A stretch of DNA of 64,000 nt from Paraburkholderia xenovorans LB400 (GTDB lineage: Bacteria > Pseudomonadota > Gammaproteobacteria > Burkholderiales > Burkholderiaceae). The notes beneath the pieces were generated by a model. It made no database searches, was not told the origin of the DNA, and saw nothing but the letters and a program-made list of their open reading frames with translations. Below are positions 45,411-52,606 of the stretch, one piece after another. The translations under genes were made by a program, and so were the position numbers. The stretch lies in NCBI RefSeq assembly GCF_000013645.1, contig NC_007951.1, forward strand, positions 1,798,001-1,862,000, written 5' to 3'. The number at the start of each line of letters is the position of its first letter. The first letter of the stretch is position 1.

Positions 45411-47120
45411 TCAGTTCAGCTGGTACGAGAATGTCGCGTTGATGCGCGGACTGCGTGACGCGCTTTCCACCGGTGCGTCGCCAATCGCTTTGGCCACCGA
45501 CAGATCCAGGCTGTAGTACTTCGCATCCGAGATACGGAAGCCGAAGGCAATCGACGAAAGCTTCGAAGGCGACGGCGTGCCCGCATGCAGATAGACGCGC
45601 GCCATGTCGAACGAGACATAGGGTGTGAGCGTGCGCAGATAGGTGAAGCCGGGCGTGAACGCACGGTTGACTTCCAGCATCATGCCCCAGCCCGAATCGC
45701 CCGATGCTTCGCCGGGCTGATAGCCTTGCGCAAAACGCTGCGCGCCGAACGAGATCTGTTCCGAAGTCGGCAGCGACACGCCGCTGTACTGACCGGTCAG
45801 CGAGACCGCTGTGCCGATCTTCAACGGCCACTCGTTGGTTTGCGAAAAGCTGGCGCCGGTGCGCACGAAATTGATCGACGCCGGATTGGTGACGGGCGAA
45901 CCCGGCACATTAGAGTCGCCGGATTTCGATGCGCCCAGAATGTCGAACGCCTTCGCCACGTTCACACTCGCGCGGCGCACCTGGCCGGTCTGCACGCTGG
46001 TGTAGTCGGCCTGCAACTGCATGACCCGTACTTGCGAGCGGAAGCCGAGCTGCGCACCGGTGTCCTGGTTATGGTAGCGATCCTCATCGTGCGACGCATA
46101 GACCGAGGCCGTGCCGATCACGCTTTGTGTGTTGCTCAAGAGGATCGGATACGCCAGCGAGCCGCCCACCTTGTCGTTGATGACCGTGCGTTCGATGGAA
46201 GAGGGAAGGCCGGGATTGTCGGTCGGATTGCCGCGATAGTGCGAGGCGTCGATCTTCGCGATCAGCCCGTTGCTGCCGATCGGCACCGCACCGTGGGCGG
46301 CGAGATAGGTGACGTTGTCACGCCCCTTCGGCAGCAAGGCCGACACGCTCAACTGTTCGCCGAACGAGGTCAGTCCGTTTTCGGTGGCGGTCAGCAAGCC
46401 TTGCACGCCGGGGTGATTGAAATCGATGCCGGTGCTGACGTCGAATGGCTTGCGCTCCACGTTCAGTTCGAGCGTGGTGGCGCCGTCGGTGTTCTGCGGC
46501 GGCGGCACGTTGGCCGCGACTTTCACGCCCGGCAGCAGGCCGAGCACGTTCACGTAGCGCTCGAAGGTGGCGCGCCGCAACGGCCGGTCGGCAGTGATGT
46601 GATCGGCGATCGCGCGGATCTTGTCTTCCACGGCGCCGGCCTTGCCCGTCACCTTGACCGCGGACACGTAGCCTTCCACTACCGTCACGCGCACCACGCC
46701 GCCTTCGAAGGTTTGCGCCGGAATGAACGCGAACGAGAGCGCGAAGCCGCGGTCCTGATAGAGCTTCGTGACGCCGTTGGCGACCTGGATCAGATCGCCG
46801 ATGGTCGTGTCCTTGCCGACGAGCGGCGCGAAACGTTGGGCGACGTCGTCGAACGGAACGGACTTCACGCCCTCCACCTGAACACGTGACGGCGTGATGT
46901 GGCGGGCGAGCAATGCCTCGAGCTGGGGCGCTTGCGGCGCGACTTGCACGGTCACGTTCGGCCCCTTGTCGGGCGCCTTGATCTGCGGCAGCGAATCCAT
47001 CGGATTGCCGCCGACGGCCGAACCGCCTGGGCGGGACTGCGCGTGTGCCTGCATCTGCAGGGCGCTCGCCGCAAGCGCCGCGAGTACGACGGTCCATGTG
47101 CTGCCATACCCGAGTTTCAT
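45411..47120 (-). CDS. two-partner secretion transporter TpsB (ShlB/FhaC/HecB family)
   Basis: The 569-residue protein has a signal peptide (TWTVVLAALAASALQMQAHA, cleavage near residue 27), a Ser/Pro-rich start, a POTRA domain (about 80-150: VQVEGVKSVPFDDVAQRF, LYQDRGFALSFAFIP, GVVRVTVVEGYVSAV) and a ShlB-type beta-barrel to the C-terminus (RINATFSYQLN). Such transporters export a TpsA exoprotein, usually encoded next to them. None is visible in this window; two repeat lipoproteins lie upstream instead. The internal ATG at 47120 was chosen for its signal peptide and GAGGAAAA ribosome binding site. Confidence 0.92.
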   Translation of the reverse strand: MKLGYGSTWTVVLAALAASALQMQAHAQSRPGGSAVGGNPMDSLPQIKAPDKGPNVTVQVAPQAPQLEALLARHITPSRVQVEGVKSVPFDDVAQRFAPLVGKDTTIGDLIQVANGVTKLYQDRGFALSFAFIPAQTFEGGVVRVTVVEGYVSAVKVTGKAGAVEDKIRAIADHITADRPLRRATFERYVNVLGLLPGVKVAANVPPPQNTDGATTLELNVERKPFDVSTGIDFNHPGVQGLLTATENGLTSFGEQLSVSALLPKGRDNVTYLAAHGAVPIGSNGLIAKIDASHYRGNPTDNPGLPSSIERTVINDKVGGSLAYPILLSNTQSVIGTASVYASHDEDRYHNQDTGAQLGFRSQVRVMQLQADYTSVQTGQVRRASVNVAKAFDILGASKSGDSNVPGSPVTNPASINFVRTGASFSQTNEWPLKIGTAVSLTGQYSGVSLPTSEQISFGAQRFAQGYQPGEASGDSGWGMMLEVNRAFTPGFTYLRTLTPYVSFDMARVYLHAGTPSPSKLSSIAFGFRISDAKYYSLDLSVAKAIGDAPVESASRSPRINATFSYQLN

Positions 47121-47233
47121 CGGATTTTCCTCGTATGCCGTTCTTGTGTCGCGCACGCTCCGCCTGGCCGGGCGGGTCGCGAACGCTTATAGGTGGCTCG
47201 ACGCGTACTGCGATGCTTGCATGTATTACGTCA

Positions 47234-47279
47234 CGTGCTCCGCAAGGCTTGAGCCTTGCCTGAAAAAACGCGGAGCACG
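47234..47279. other. compound hairpin upstream of tpsB
   Basis: Outer arms CGTGCTCCGC (47234-47243) and GCGGAGCACG (47270-47279) enclose an inner hairpin GCAAGGC-TTGA-GCCTTGC. A run of six A lies inside the outer loop. It sits in the 283-base spacer between the first repeat-lipoprotein stop and the tpsB start. It is not a standard terminator in either direction and could be a leader RNA structure. Confidence 0.6.
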
Positions 47280-47403
47280 CGGTGAGTCGGGCTGCTTATG
47301 CGCATTGCCTGCGCGCTGTTTCATGCGCCATCCGATGAGCTGCTTTCAAGCCGGTCTCATCGAACGGCTGACGTGCGCGACAGCCGTGAAACACTTAGGC
47401 TTA

Positions 47404-48825
47404 CTACTTATGGCTGGCCGGCAACACGCCGCCGAGCAGGGTCGTCAAGCCGCTCGCCGGCGAGCCTGACGTGCTCGTCGAACCTGCCGCGGAACTGAGC
47501 GTGCCGGTCAACTGGCCGACCAGCGCGGTCACCGGCGCGAGCGCCTGACCGCCGCCGCCCGAGGTGCCGCTCGTGACGCCGGAAAGCGCGCCGGTCAGCG
47601 TCGACAGCGGATTCGATGCGCTACCCGAGCCACCCAGAGCCGAAGTCAGTGAGCTCAACGGCGTGCCGTTCAGACCCGAAGTCAGCGAACTCAACGGTGA
47701 GCCGTTCAGACCCGAAGTCAGCGAACCCAGCGGCGTGCCGTTCAGCGCCGAGGTCAGACCGGCCAGCGGCGTGCCGCCGAGCAGCGTCGACAGCGAGCCG
47801 AGCGGATTGCCGCCGAGCCCGAGACTCGCCAGCGAACTTTGCAGCGGGCCGAGCGGGTTGCTGCTGGCGGGCGGCCCGTTGGCGACGTTCACGCTGGTGC
47901 TGCCGACGAGGCTCGTGATCAGCCCGGGAATCGGCATCGCGCCATTCGGGCCGTTCGGATTGACGAGACCACCGGCGTTCGTCACCGTGTTGCCCAGCGA
48001 ACCGACCAGCGTGCCGAGATCGGCGCCGAGCGGATTCTTCGTGGCGCCGCCCACTTGCGAGCCGGCGGAGCCCAACGCGCCGCCCACTTGCGCGAGCACG
48101 CCGCCGAGCGGCGCGCCAAGGCCGGTCTGTGTGCCGACCGCTTGCGTGACGAGTCCGGCCGTCGTCACGATCGGCGTGATGGCGGTGCTGATCGGCTGGG
48201 TGATCTGCTGCACGGGCACCGAGCCGAGCGAATTGCCGAGCGTCGCGCCGCCGGCGTTCAGCGCGCCCGCAGCGGTGGAGAGCGTGCTGGCCAACGGTGT
48301 CGTGAGCGGCGCCAGCGGCGCGAGATTGCCGCTGCCGAGTCCGCCGACCGCGGTGCTCAAGCCTTGCACGACACCGCTCGTCGAGCTGACTACCGAGCCG
48401 AGTCCGGCGACCGTGGTGCCGACCGGATTGGCCGTCGTGCCGGTCTGGCCGACGCCGCCGCTCACGGCATTGGCGAGCGCATTCAGCGTGCCGCTCGTGC
48501 TCGATACGGCATTGCCGAGACCTTGCGTGACCTGCGGACTCAGACCCGGAATGGTCTGCGAGGCGATCGCCGTGCCGAGGTCGTTCGTGGTCTGCGCGGC
48601 AGCGGTGGCGAGGCCGGTAGTGCCCGTCCTGGTGGTGCCGCCGCCGGTGGTGGTCGAACCGGAGCCGCTGCCGCTACCGGTGCTCGACGTGGTCGGCGGC
48701 GCGCTGACGGTGCTGCCGCCGCACGCCGCGAGCAGGGCGGCGACCGCCACGGCGATCAATGGCGTGCGCAACGACGACACAGTCGCGCACGTCGCGTGGA
48801 AAGAAAAAAGCCGTTGGGTGGACAT
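47404..48825 (-). CDS. Gly/Ser/Thr/Leu-rich repeat lipoprotein 1 ('collagen-like' type)
   Basis: The 473-residue protein has a lipoprotein signal peptide ending LLAAC (Cys35, next residues GG, compatible with outer-membrane sorting). A Ser/Gly/Thr linker follows, then long strings of Gly, Leu, Val, Thr and Ser. Near residues 350-400 a 12-residue unit GTPLxSLTSxLN is repeated about four times. Proteins like this are often labelled collagen-like, but there is no true Gly-X-Y periodicity. It shares blocks with the next gene (SQTIPGLS/SQTVPGVS, TGLGAPL, PVQQITQ/PVQQVTQ), so the two are paralogues. Surface or matrix function is inference. Confidence 0.85.
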   Translation of the reverse strand: MSTQRLFSFHATCATVSSLRTPLIAVAVAALLAACGGSTVSAPPTTSSTGSGSGSGSTTTGGGTTRTGTTGLATAAAQTTNDLGTAIASQTIPGLSPQVTQGLGNAVSSTSGTLNALANAVSGGVGQTGTTANPVGTTVAGLGSVVSSTSGVVQGLSTAVGGLGSGNLAPLAPLTTPLASTLSTAAGALNAGGATLGNSLGSVPVQQITQPISTAITPIVTTAGLVTQAVGTQTGLGAPLGGVLAQVGGALGSAGSQVGGATKNPLGADLGTLVGSLGNTVTNAGGLVNPNGPNGAMPIPGLITSLVGSTSVNVANGPPASSNPLGPLQSSLASLGLGGNPLGSLSTLLGGTPLAGLTSALNGTPLGSLTSGLNGSPLSSLTSGLNGTPLSSLTSALGGSGSASNPLSTLTGALSGVTSGTSGGGGQALAPVTALVGQLTGTLSSAAGSTSTSGSPASGLTTLLGGVLPASHK

Positions 48826-49041
48826 GTGTGCTCCTCCGTGTCTTCTGGATGTCGTATGCGGTGCTTCCAGTGCGCCGGTGCAACCGGTGTCTGAGCGGCG
48901 CGGCCCAGTTCGGCCAGGCGTCGGCGCTGCGCCGGGACGCGGCTGGCGGGCCGCGCTTCGGGCTGGGCTTCGGCTGGCGCTTCGACCCGTGCTTCGACCT
49001 GCTATCCCACTACGTTTTATTGTTGTTCCCGGGCGTCCTGC

Positions 49042-50550
49042 TTACTTCTTGCCCAACCCGCCGAGCAGACCGCCAACGAGCGAGGTCACCGGCGCGAGCA
49101 GGTTGCCCGTCGCGCCTTTGCCCGTGCTGGTCGACAGCGACAGACCGGCGCCCGGGCTCGTGGAGGCGGCGGCTGTCGTCGTGGTCGGCGTGGCGGTTGC
49201 CGTGGTGGCGATGCCGCCGCCGAGCGCGCCCGTTACGCCAGACAGCAAGCCGGTAACCGGTGCGAGCGGGCCGCTGCCGCCGCCGGCCGCGCCGGAGAGG
49301 CTGCCGGTCACGCTCGAGAGCAAGCCGGTGACGGGGGCGAGCGGGTTGCCGTTACCCGATGCGCCGCCCACTGCGCCGGTCACGCTGCCGAGTGCGCCGG
49401 TGAGCGGAGCGAGCGGACCGCCCGCAGTGCCGCCGGTCAAGCCGCCGAGTGCGCCGGTGAGCGGAGCGAGCGGACCGCCCGCGGTGCCGCCGGTCAGGCC
49501 ACCGAGTGCCGTGGTAAGCGGCGCAAGCGGATTACCGCCGCTGCCGCCCGTGAGCAGGCCGCCCACCGAAGCGACCGTCGCGCCCGTGTCGGTTACCGTA
49601 TGGCCGAGTGCGGCCGTGACCGGATTGCCGCCGGTCGCGCTCAACAGCGTGCCGGCCTTGCCGAGGCCGCCGCCGAGCGTCGAGAGCAGGCCGTTCAGCG
49701 GTGCGCCGAGACCCGTGGTGTTGCCGACCGTCTGGGTGGTCGCGGCGACCATCGACGTAATCGGCGTGATCGCCGTGCTGAGGGTTTGCGTGACTTGCTG
49801 GACCGGGCCTGTGGAGAGAGCGGTGGTGAGCGTGCTGCCGCCGTTGGTGAGTGCTCCGCCGAGCGTGTTGACGACGCCGCCGAGCGGCGAGGTGAGCGCC
49901 GATAGCGGAGCCAGCGGGCCGCTGCCGAGGCTCGTCACGAGGTTGCCCGCGTCCGTCACCGCGCCGCCGACATGACCCACCACACCGCCGAGACTCGAAA
50001 CCGTCGTGCCAACTGCATTGCCGCCCGCGCCAAGCTGGCCGAGCCCTTGCGAGACGCCGCCGCCGAGCGTGGACACGGCCGCGCCGACCTGCTGCACGAT
50101 GCCGCCGGCAGCCTGCGTGGTTTGCGAGCTGACGCCGGGCACGGTCTGCGAGCCGATCACGGTGCCGATGCTGCCGACCGTCGAGCCGACGTCGCTGACC
50201 ACACCACCCGTATTGCCCGCCACCGTGCCGAGCGCGTTGGCGACCGCGGTGGTGCCCGTGCCCGTGCCCGAGCCCGTTCCTGTTCCGCTGCCGGTCCCTG
50301 TGCCGGACGTTCCCGCGCCGTTGCTGCCGGTGGTGGTGCCCGAGCCCGAACCTGAGCCCGAGCCGCCCGAACCCATCGATCCGCTGCCGCCCGAGGTGGA
50401 AAGCGTGCCGCCCGCGGAGCCGCTACCGTTGCTGCCGGTGCCGGAACTCAGGCTGCCGGAGCCGCCGCATGCTCCAAGAGAAAGCATCGCAGCTACGCTG
50501 GCTGCAATCAGGGTTGCCCGTATCGTGGTGTTGGTCGTTTGAATGTTCAT
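49042..50550 (-). CDS. Gly/Ser/Thr/Leu-rich repeat lipoprotein 2, paralogue of the preceding entry
   Basis: The 502-residue protein starts at the ATG giving MNIQTTNTTIRATLIAASVA and a lipobox LGAC (Cys28), with GAGGG 5 bases upstream; the frame is open 22 codons further but without signal. After a Gly/Ser/Thr linker (about 30-90) come imperfect repeats. Near residues 350-400 a unit of about 21 residues (GGLTGGTAGGPLAPLTGAL) recurs two to three times. The family is poorly characterised. A near-consensus sigma-54 promoter lies 50 bases upstream, the best evidence for how it is controlled. Confidence 0.85.
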   Translation of the reverse strand: MNIQTTNTTIRATLIAASVAAMLSLGACGGSGSLSSGTGSNGSGSAGGTLSTSGGSGSMGSGGSGSGSGSGTTTGSNGAGTSGTGTGSGTGTGSGTGTGTTAVANALGTVAGNTGGVVSDVGSTVGSIGTVIGSQTVPGVSSQTTQAAGGIVQQVGAAVSTLGGGVSQGLGQLGAGGNAVGTTVSSLGGVVGHVGGAVTDAGNLVTSLGSGPLAPLSALTSPLGGVVNTLGGALTNGGSTLTTALSTGPVQQVTQTLSTAITPITSMVAATTQTVGNTTGLGAPLNGLLSTLGGGLGKAGTLLSATGGNPVTAALGHTVTDTGATVASVGGLLTGGSGGNPLAPLTTALGGLTGGTAGGPLAPLTGALGGLTGGTAGGPLAPLTGALGSVTGAVGGASGNGNPLAPVTGLLSSVTGSLSGAAGGGSGPLAPVTGLLSGVTGALGGGIATTATATPTTTTAAASTSPGAGLSLSTSTGKGATGNLLAPVTSLVGGLLGGLGKK

Positions 50551-50599
50551 GTCGCCCTCGCATCGCATGTGTTGTTGGATATTGCTGCGTGCCTGTCTC

Positions 50600-50615
50600 T
50601 GCACGAGCCGTGCCA
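50600..50615 (-). promoter_or_regulatory. near-consensus sigma-54 promoter of repeat lipoprotein 2
   Basis: On the minus strand the sequence TGGCACGGCTCGTGCA has a perfect -24 box (TGGCACG), four bases, then GTGCA, one mismatch from TTGCA. GG and GC are exactly 10 bases apart. Transcription would start near 50589, about 40 bases before the ATG at 50550. Confidence 0.75.
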
Positions 50616-50746
50616 TTTCAACCGGGCAATGCGGAAGATTTTTTCGGCGTGTCGCGTCGCGCCTTGTCTAATAAGGCTTTGCGAGAAATTGATGGAATAT
50701 CTACCGAATCAGAATCGGCTCACAAAATGCGCTGCGCGGGGCGGTT

Positions 50747-50780
50747 GCGCGAGCGGCGTAACGTAACGAGCCGCTCGCGC
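50747..50780. promoter_or_regulatory. 11-bp dyad with GTAACG repeats, candidate upstream activating site
   Basis: GCGCGAGCGGC (50747-50757) and GCCGCTCGCGC (50770-50780) are perfect arms. Between and after them GTAACG occurs at 50758, 50763 and 50797 and its reverse CGTTAC at 50781. The dyad is about 150 bases upstream of the sigma-54 promoter, the usual distance for an enhancer-binding protein, and about 200 bases upstream of the flp promoter. Confidence 0.5.
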
Positions 50781-50962
50781 CGTTACGATGTACGGCGTAA
50801 CGCAGTTGCACGAAAACACATCCGCGCGCTTGAAACGTTCTGTTCAAACAAATAATTAGTGGCCCGAATCTAACTCATGGTTATACCTATGTGCTGCAAC
50901 GCACGGACTGCCGTTAATCTGGGAGAGTGGTTAAAACGCCGACGCTGAGAGCATCGAAGCAG

Positions 50963-50998
50963 CGAACAATTGCTTAAATATGATTGTTCGGCTATAAA
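50963..50998 (+). promoter_or_regulatory. flp promoter with overlapping operator-like dyad
   Basis: TTGCTT (50970-50975) and TATAAA (50993-50998) are 17 bases apart, a good sigma-70 spacing. CGAACAAT (50963-50970) and ATTGTTCG (50983-50990) form an 8-bp perfect inverted repeat, 12 bases apart, covering the -35 box and spacer. Binding there would be expected to repress. The leader to the flp ATG would be about 200 nucleotides. Confidence 0.6.
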
Positions 50999-51207
50999 AC
51001 CCGGAAGCATCGGAGATCGACGAGGGGGGTGGGTTATCGAACAGACAGCTCATACGCATCCGTTTTATTGACGACGGCTGCAACCTGAAGCCGCTGCAGT
51101 GCAACAAACAGAGCCGGCAATGAGAGACCAACGGCTCGTGCACCGGGCGCACTTCACTGACCGGTGCAGCACGTATACGAATGAAATAATGAAGTCCGAG
51201 GGTTCAA

Positions 51208-51375
51208 ATGAAAAAATTCACACAGCGCTTCCTGAAAGAAAACAAAGGCGTGACAGCCATCGAATATGGACTGATCGCGGGTCTTGTCGTACTCGTCATC
51301 GCCGGGGCGGTGTCGTCGGTCGGCTCGAATATCTCGGCTGTCATGACGAAAGTCGCGAGCCTGATTACCACCTGA
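51208..51375 (+). CDS. flp: Flp/Fap-type pilin
   Basis: This 55-residue prepilin begins MKKFTQRFLKENKG, then VTAIEYGLIAGLVVLVIAGA. The prepilin cleavage is expected between Gly14 and Val15, with Glu at mature position 5 followed by Tyr, the Flp signature. The hydrophobic stretch is the assembly helix. The mature pilin has 41 residues and ends KVASLITT. It is the main subunit of the pilus built by the genes that follow. GAGGG precedes the ATG. The gene is alone in front of cpaA with a 145-base gap. Confidence 0.96.
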   Translation: MKKFTQRFLKENKGVTAIEYGLIAGLVVLVIAGAVSSVGSNISAVMTKVASLITT

Positions 51376-51472
51376 TCGTGAAAGGCAAACCGTAAACGTT
51401 GCGCGAAGCGGCTGGCGTTCCGACGTCCGTCCGTTTCGTCGACGTATTAACGCGTGCTGGAATAGTTAATGT

Positions 51473-51489
51473 GAATTGCATTGCAATTC
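51473..51489. promoter_or_regulatory. perfect palindrome between flp and cpaA
   Basis: GAATTGCA-T-TGCAATTC is a perfect 8-bp inverted repeat around one base, 32 bases before the cpaA ATG. It could be an operator for a separate cpaA-start promoter or a small RNA hairpin limiting read-through from flp. Confidence 0.55.
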
Positions 51490-51520
51490 GCATGGCGTAG
51501 CTTCGCCTGTCGAGTGCGAA

Positions 51521-52021
51521 ATGAATGTTTTCGTCGGTATTTTGTTATTTGTCGCCTGGGCCGCGGCGGTCGCGATTAGCGACTGCCGTTGGCGGCGTAT
51601 ATCCAATTCAATTGTCGTTGCGGGTTTGGCGGCGGCATTCGGCTGCGCGTTATTTCAATGCGGCCCTTTTGGTATTTCGCCGGCTCGCGCGGGTATTGGA
51701 GCATTGATCGGACTCGCCGCGTTATTGCCTTTTTTTGTGCTCGGTGTGATGGGTGCCGCCGACGTCAAAATCTTCGCCGTTTTGGGTGCATGGTGCGGCA
51801 TGCAAGCATTGCCTGGCCTGTGGATGGCCGCGAGTCTCGCTGCCGGCGCGCACGCGCTGTGGTTGCTGATCACGACCCGCACACGCCTCGCGGAGCTCGT
51901 CCGTCGATCCGGCGCGACCTTCGAGTTGGCCGGCAAAGCCTCCACGCCGTATGCCGCGTGTCTGAGCGTGGCCGCGAGCGGCTGGCTCGTGCTGCATGGC
52001 ATGGCCGGGGGGCTGCGATGA
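51521..52021 (+). CDS. cpaA: prepilin peptidase CpaA/TadV (A24 family)
   Basis: This 166-residue inner-membrane aspartic peptidase trims prepilins. It has about four hydrophobic segments. The first catalytic Asp is in AISDCRWRRISN; the second lies in LGVMGAADVKIFAVLG. The usual second motif is GxGD; here it reads GAAD, so the Gly before Asp is Ala. The catalytic Asp is kept and activity is plausible. The ATG giving MNVFVGILLFV is preferred over one 15 codons upstream because it opens directly into the first membrane helix. It overlaps tadE by 4 bases. Confidence 0.92.
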   Translation: MNVFVGILLFVAWAAAVAISDCRWRRISNSIVVAGLAAAFGCALFQCGPFGISPARAGIGALIGLAALLPFFVLGVMGAADVKIFAVLGAWCGMQALPGLWMAASLAAGAHALWLLITTRTRLAELVRRSGATFELAGKASTPYAACLSVAASGWLVLHGMAGGLR

Positions 52022-52515
52022 CACCCGCCGCGACACGACGCGCGTGCCTGCAACGCCAGCCTATCCGCACGCGCCGTGCGGGTGTGCAGCGCGGTGCCAC
52101 GGCCGTCGAATTCGCCCTGGTGTTCCCGCTCTTTTTCATGATCCTGTACGCGATCATCACCTTCAGCCTGATCCTCGTGGCGCAGCAGAATCTGACGATG
52201 GCCGCGGAAGAAGGCGCGCGCGCCGCCTTGAACTGGCAGAGCAACACGTCGCTGCAAACCGCGCTGACCAATCGCGGCAACGCGGCCTGCGCGGCGGCGA
52301 AGCTGGTGGCCGCGAAGCTGGTGCAGTCCGCGCAATGCACGCCTTCTTCCTCCACATGCGGACCGGGCGGCGCCATGCAATGCGTGAACGTGCTGCTCAC
52401 CTATAACTATCAAGCCAATCCGATCGTGCCGATCCTGCCGCTGCTGGGCATCGTGGTGCCGAAGTCGCTGTCGAGCACCGCCACCGTTCAACTCAATCCG
52501 GAGAACATTCAGTGA
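52018..52515 (+). CDS. tadE: TadE-like pseudopilin
   Basis: The 165-residue protein starts at the ATG overlapping the cpaA stop. The basic leader ends RAGVQRG, followed by ATAVEFALVFPLFFMILYAIITF. The Gly26-Ala27 junction with Glu at +5 is a prepilin-type cleavage site. A periplasmic part of about 110 residues has four Cys that could pair (ACAAAK, QCTPSSSTC, MQCVN). TadE pseudopilins are needed for Flp pilus assembly. It lies between the peptidase and cpaB. Confidence 0.93.
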   Translation: MTPAATRRACLQRQPIRTRRAGVQRGATAVEFALVFPLFFMILYAIITFSLILVAQQNLTMAAEEGARAALNWQSNTSLQTALTNRGNAACAAAKLVAAKLVQSAQCTPSSSTCGPGGAMQCVNVLLTYNYQANPIVPILPLLGIVVPKSLSSTATVQLNPENIQ

Positions 52516-52606
52516 TGCGCGCGCCGGTTCCAGGCTTCGTGGTCCGTGAACGCGTGATTGCGCGCGCGCACGGCTTTGCATCGTTTAACCGGGGCCGCCA
52601 TTCGCC

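Larger units (their letters stand above)
50551..51207. other. 657-base divergent regulatory spacer (repeat lipoprotein 2 / flp)
   Basis: No gene is supported. The spacer carries a sigma-54 promoter facing the lipoprotein gene, an 11-bp dyad with repeated GTAACG, and a promoter plus dyad facing flp, each listed separately. The flp ribosome binding site GAGGG is at 51198-51202. Confidence 0.75.

Noticed and set aside
47564-49975. An 803-codon open frame on the plus strand across both repeat-lipoprotein genes and the gap between them
   Set aside because: It is the mirror of GC-rich, repetitive minus-strand codons. The minus-strand genes have lipoprotein signals and ribosome binding sites; the plus frame is Pro/Val/Ser-rich without domains.
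50790-50812. Possible sigma-54 promoter for flp around CGGCGTAACGCAGTTGCACG
   Set aside because: GG and GC are 12 bases apart instead of 10, and the -24 box does not match. The flp promoter looks like sigma-70.
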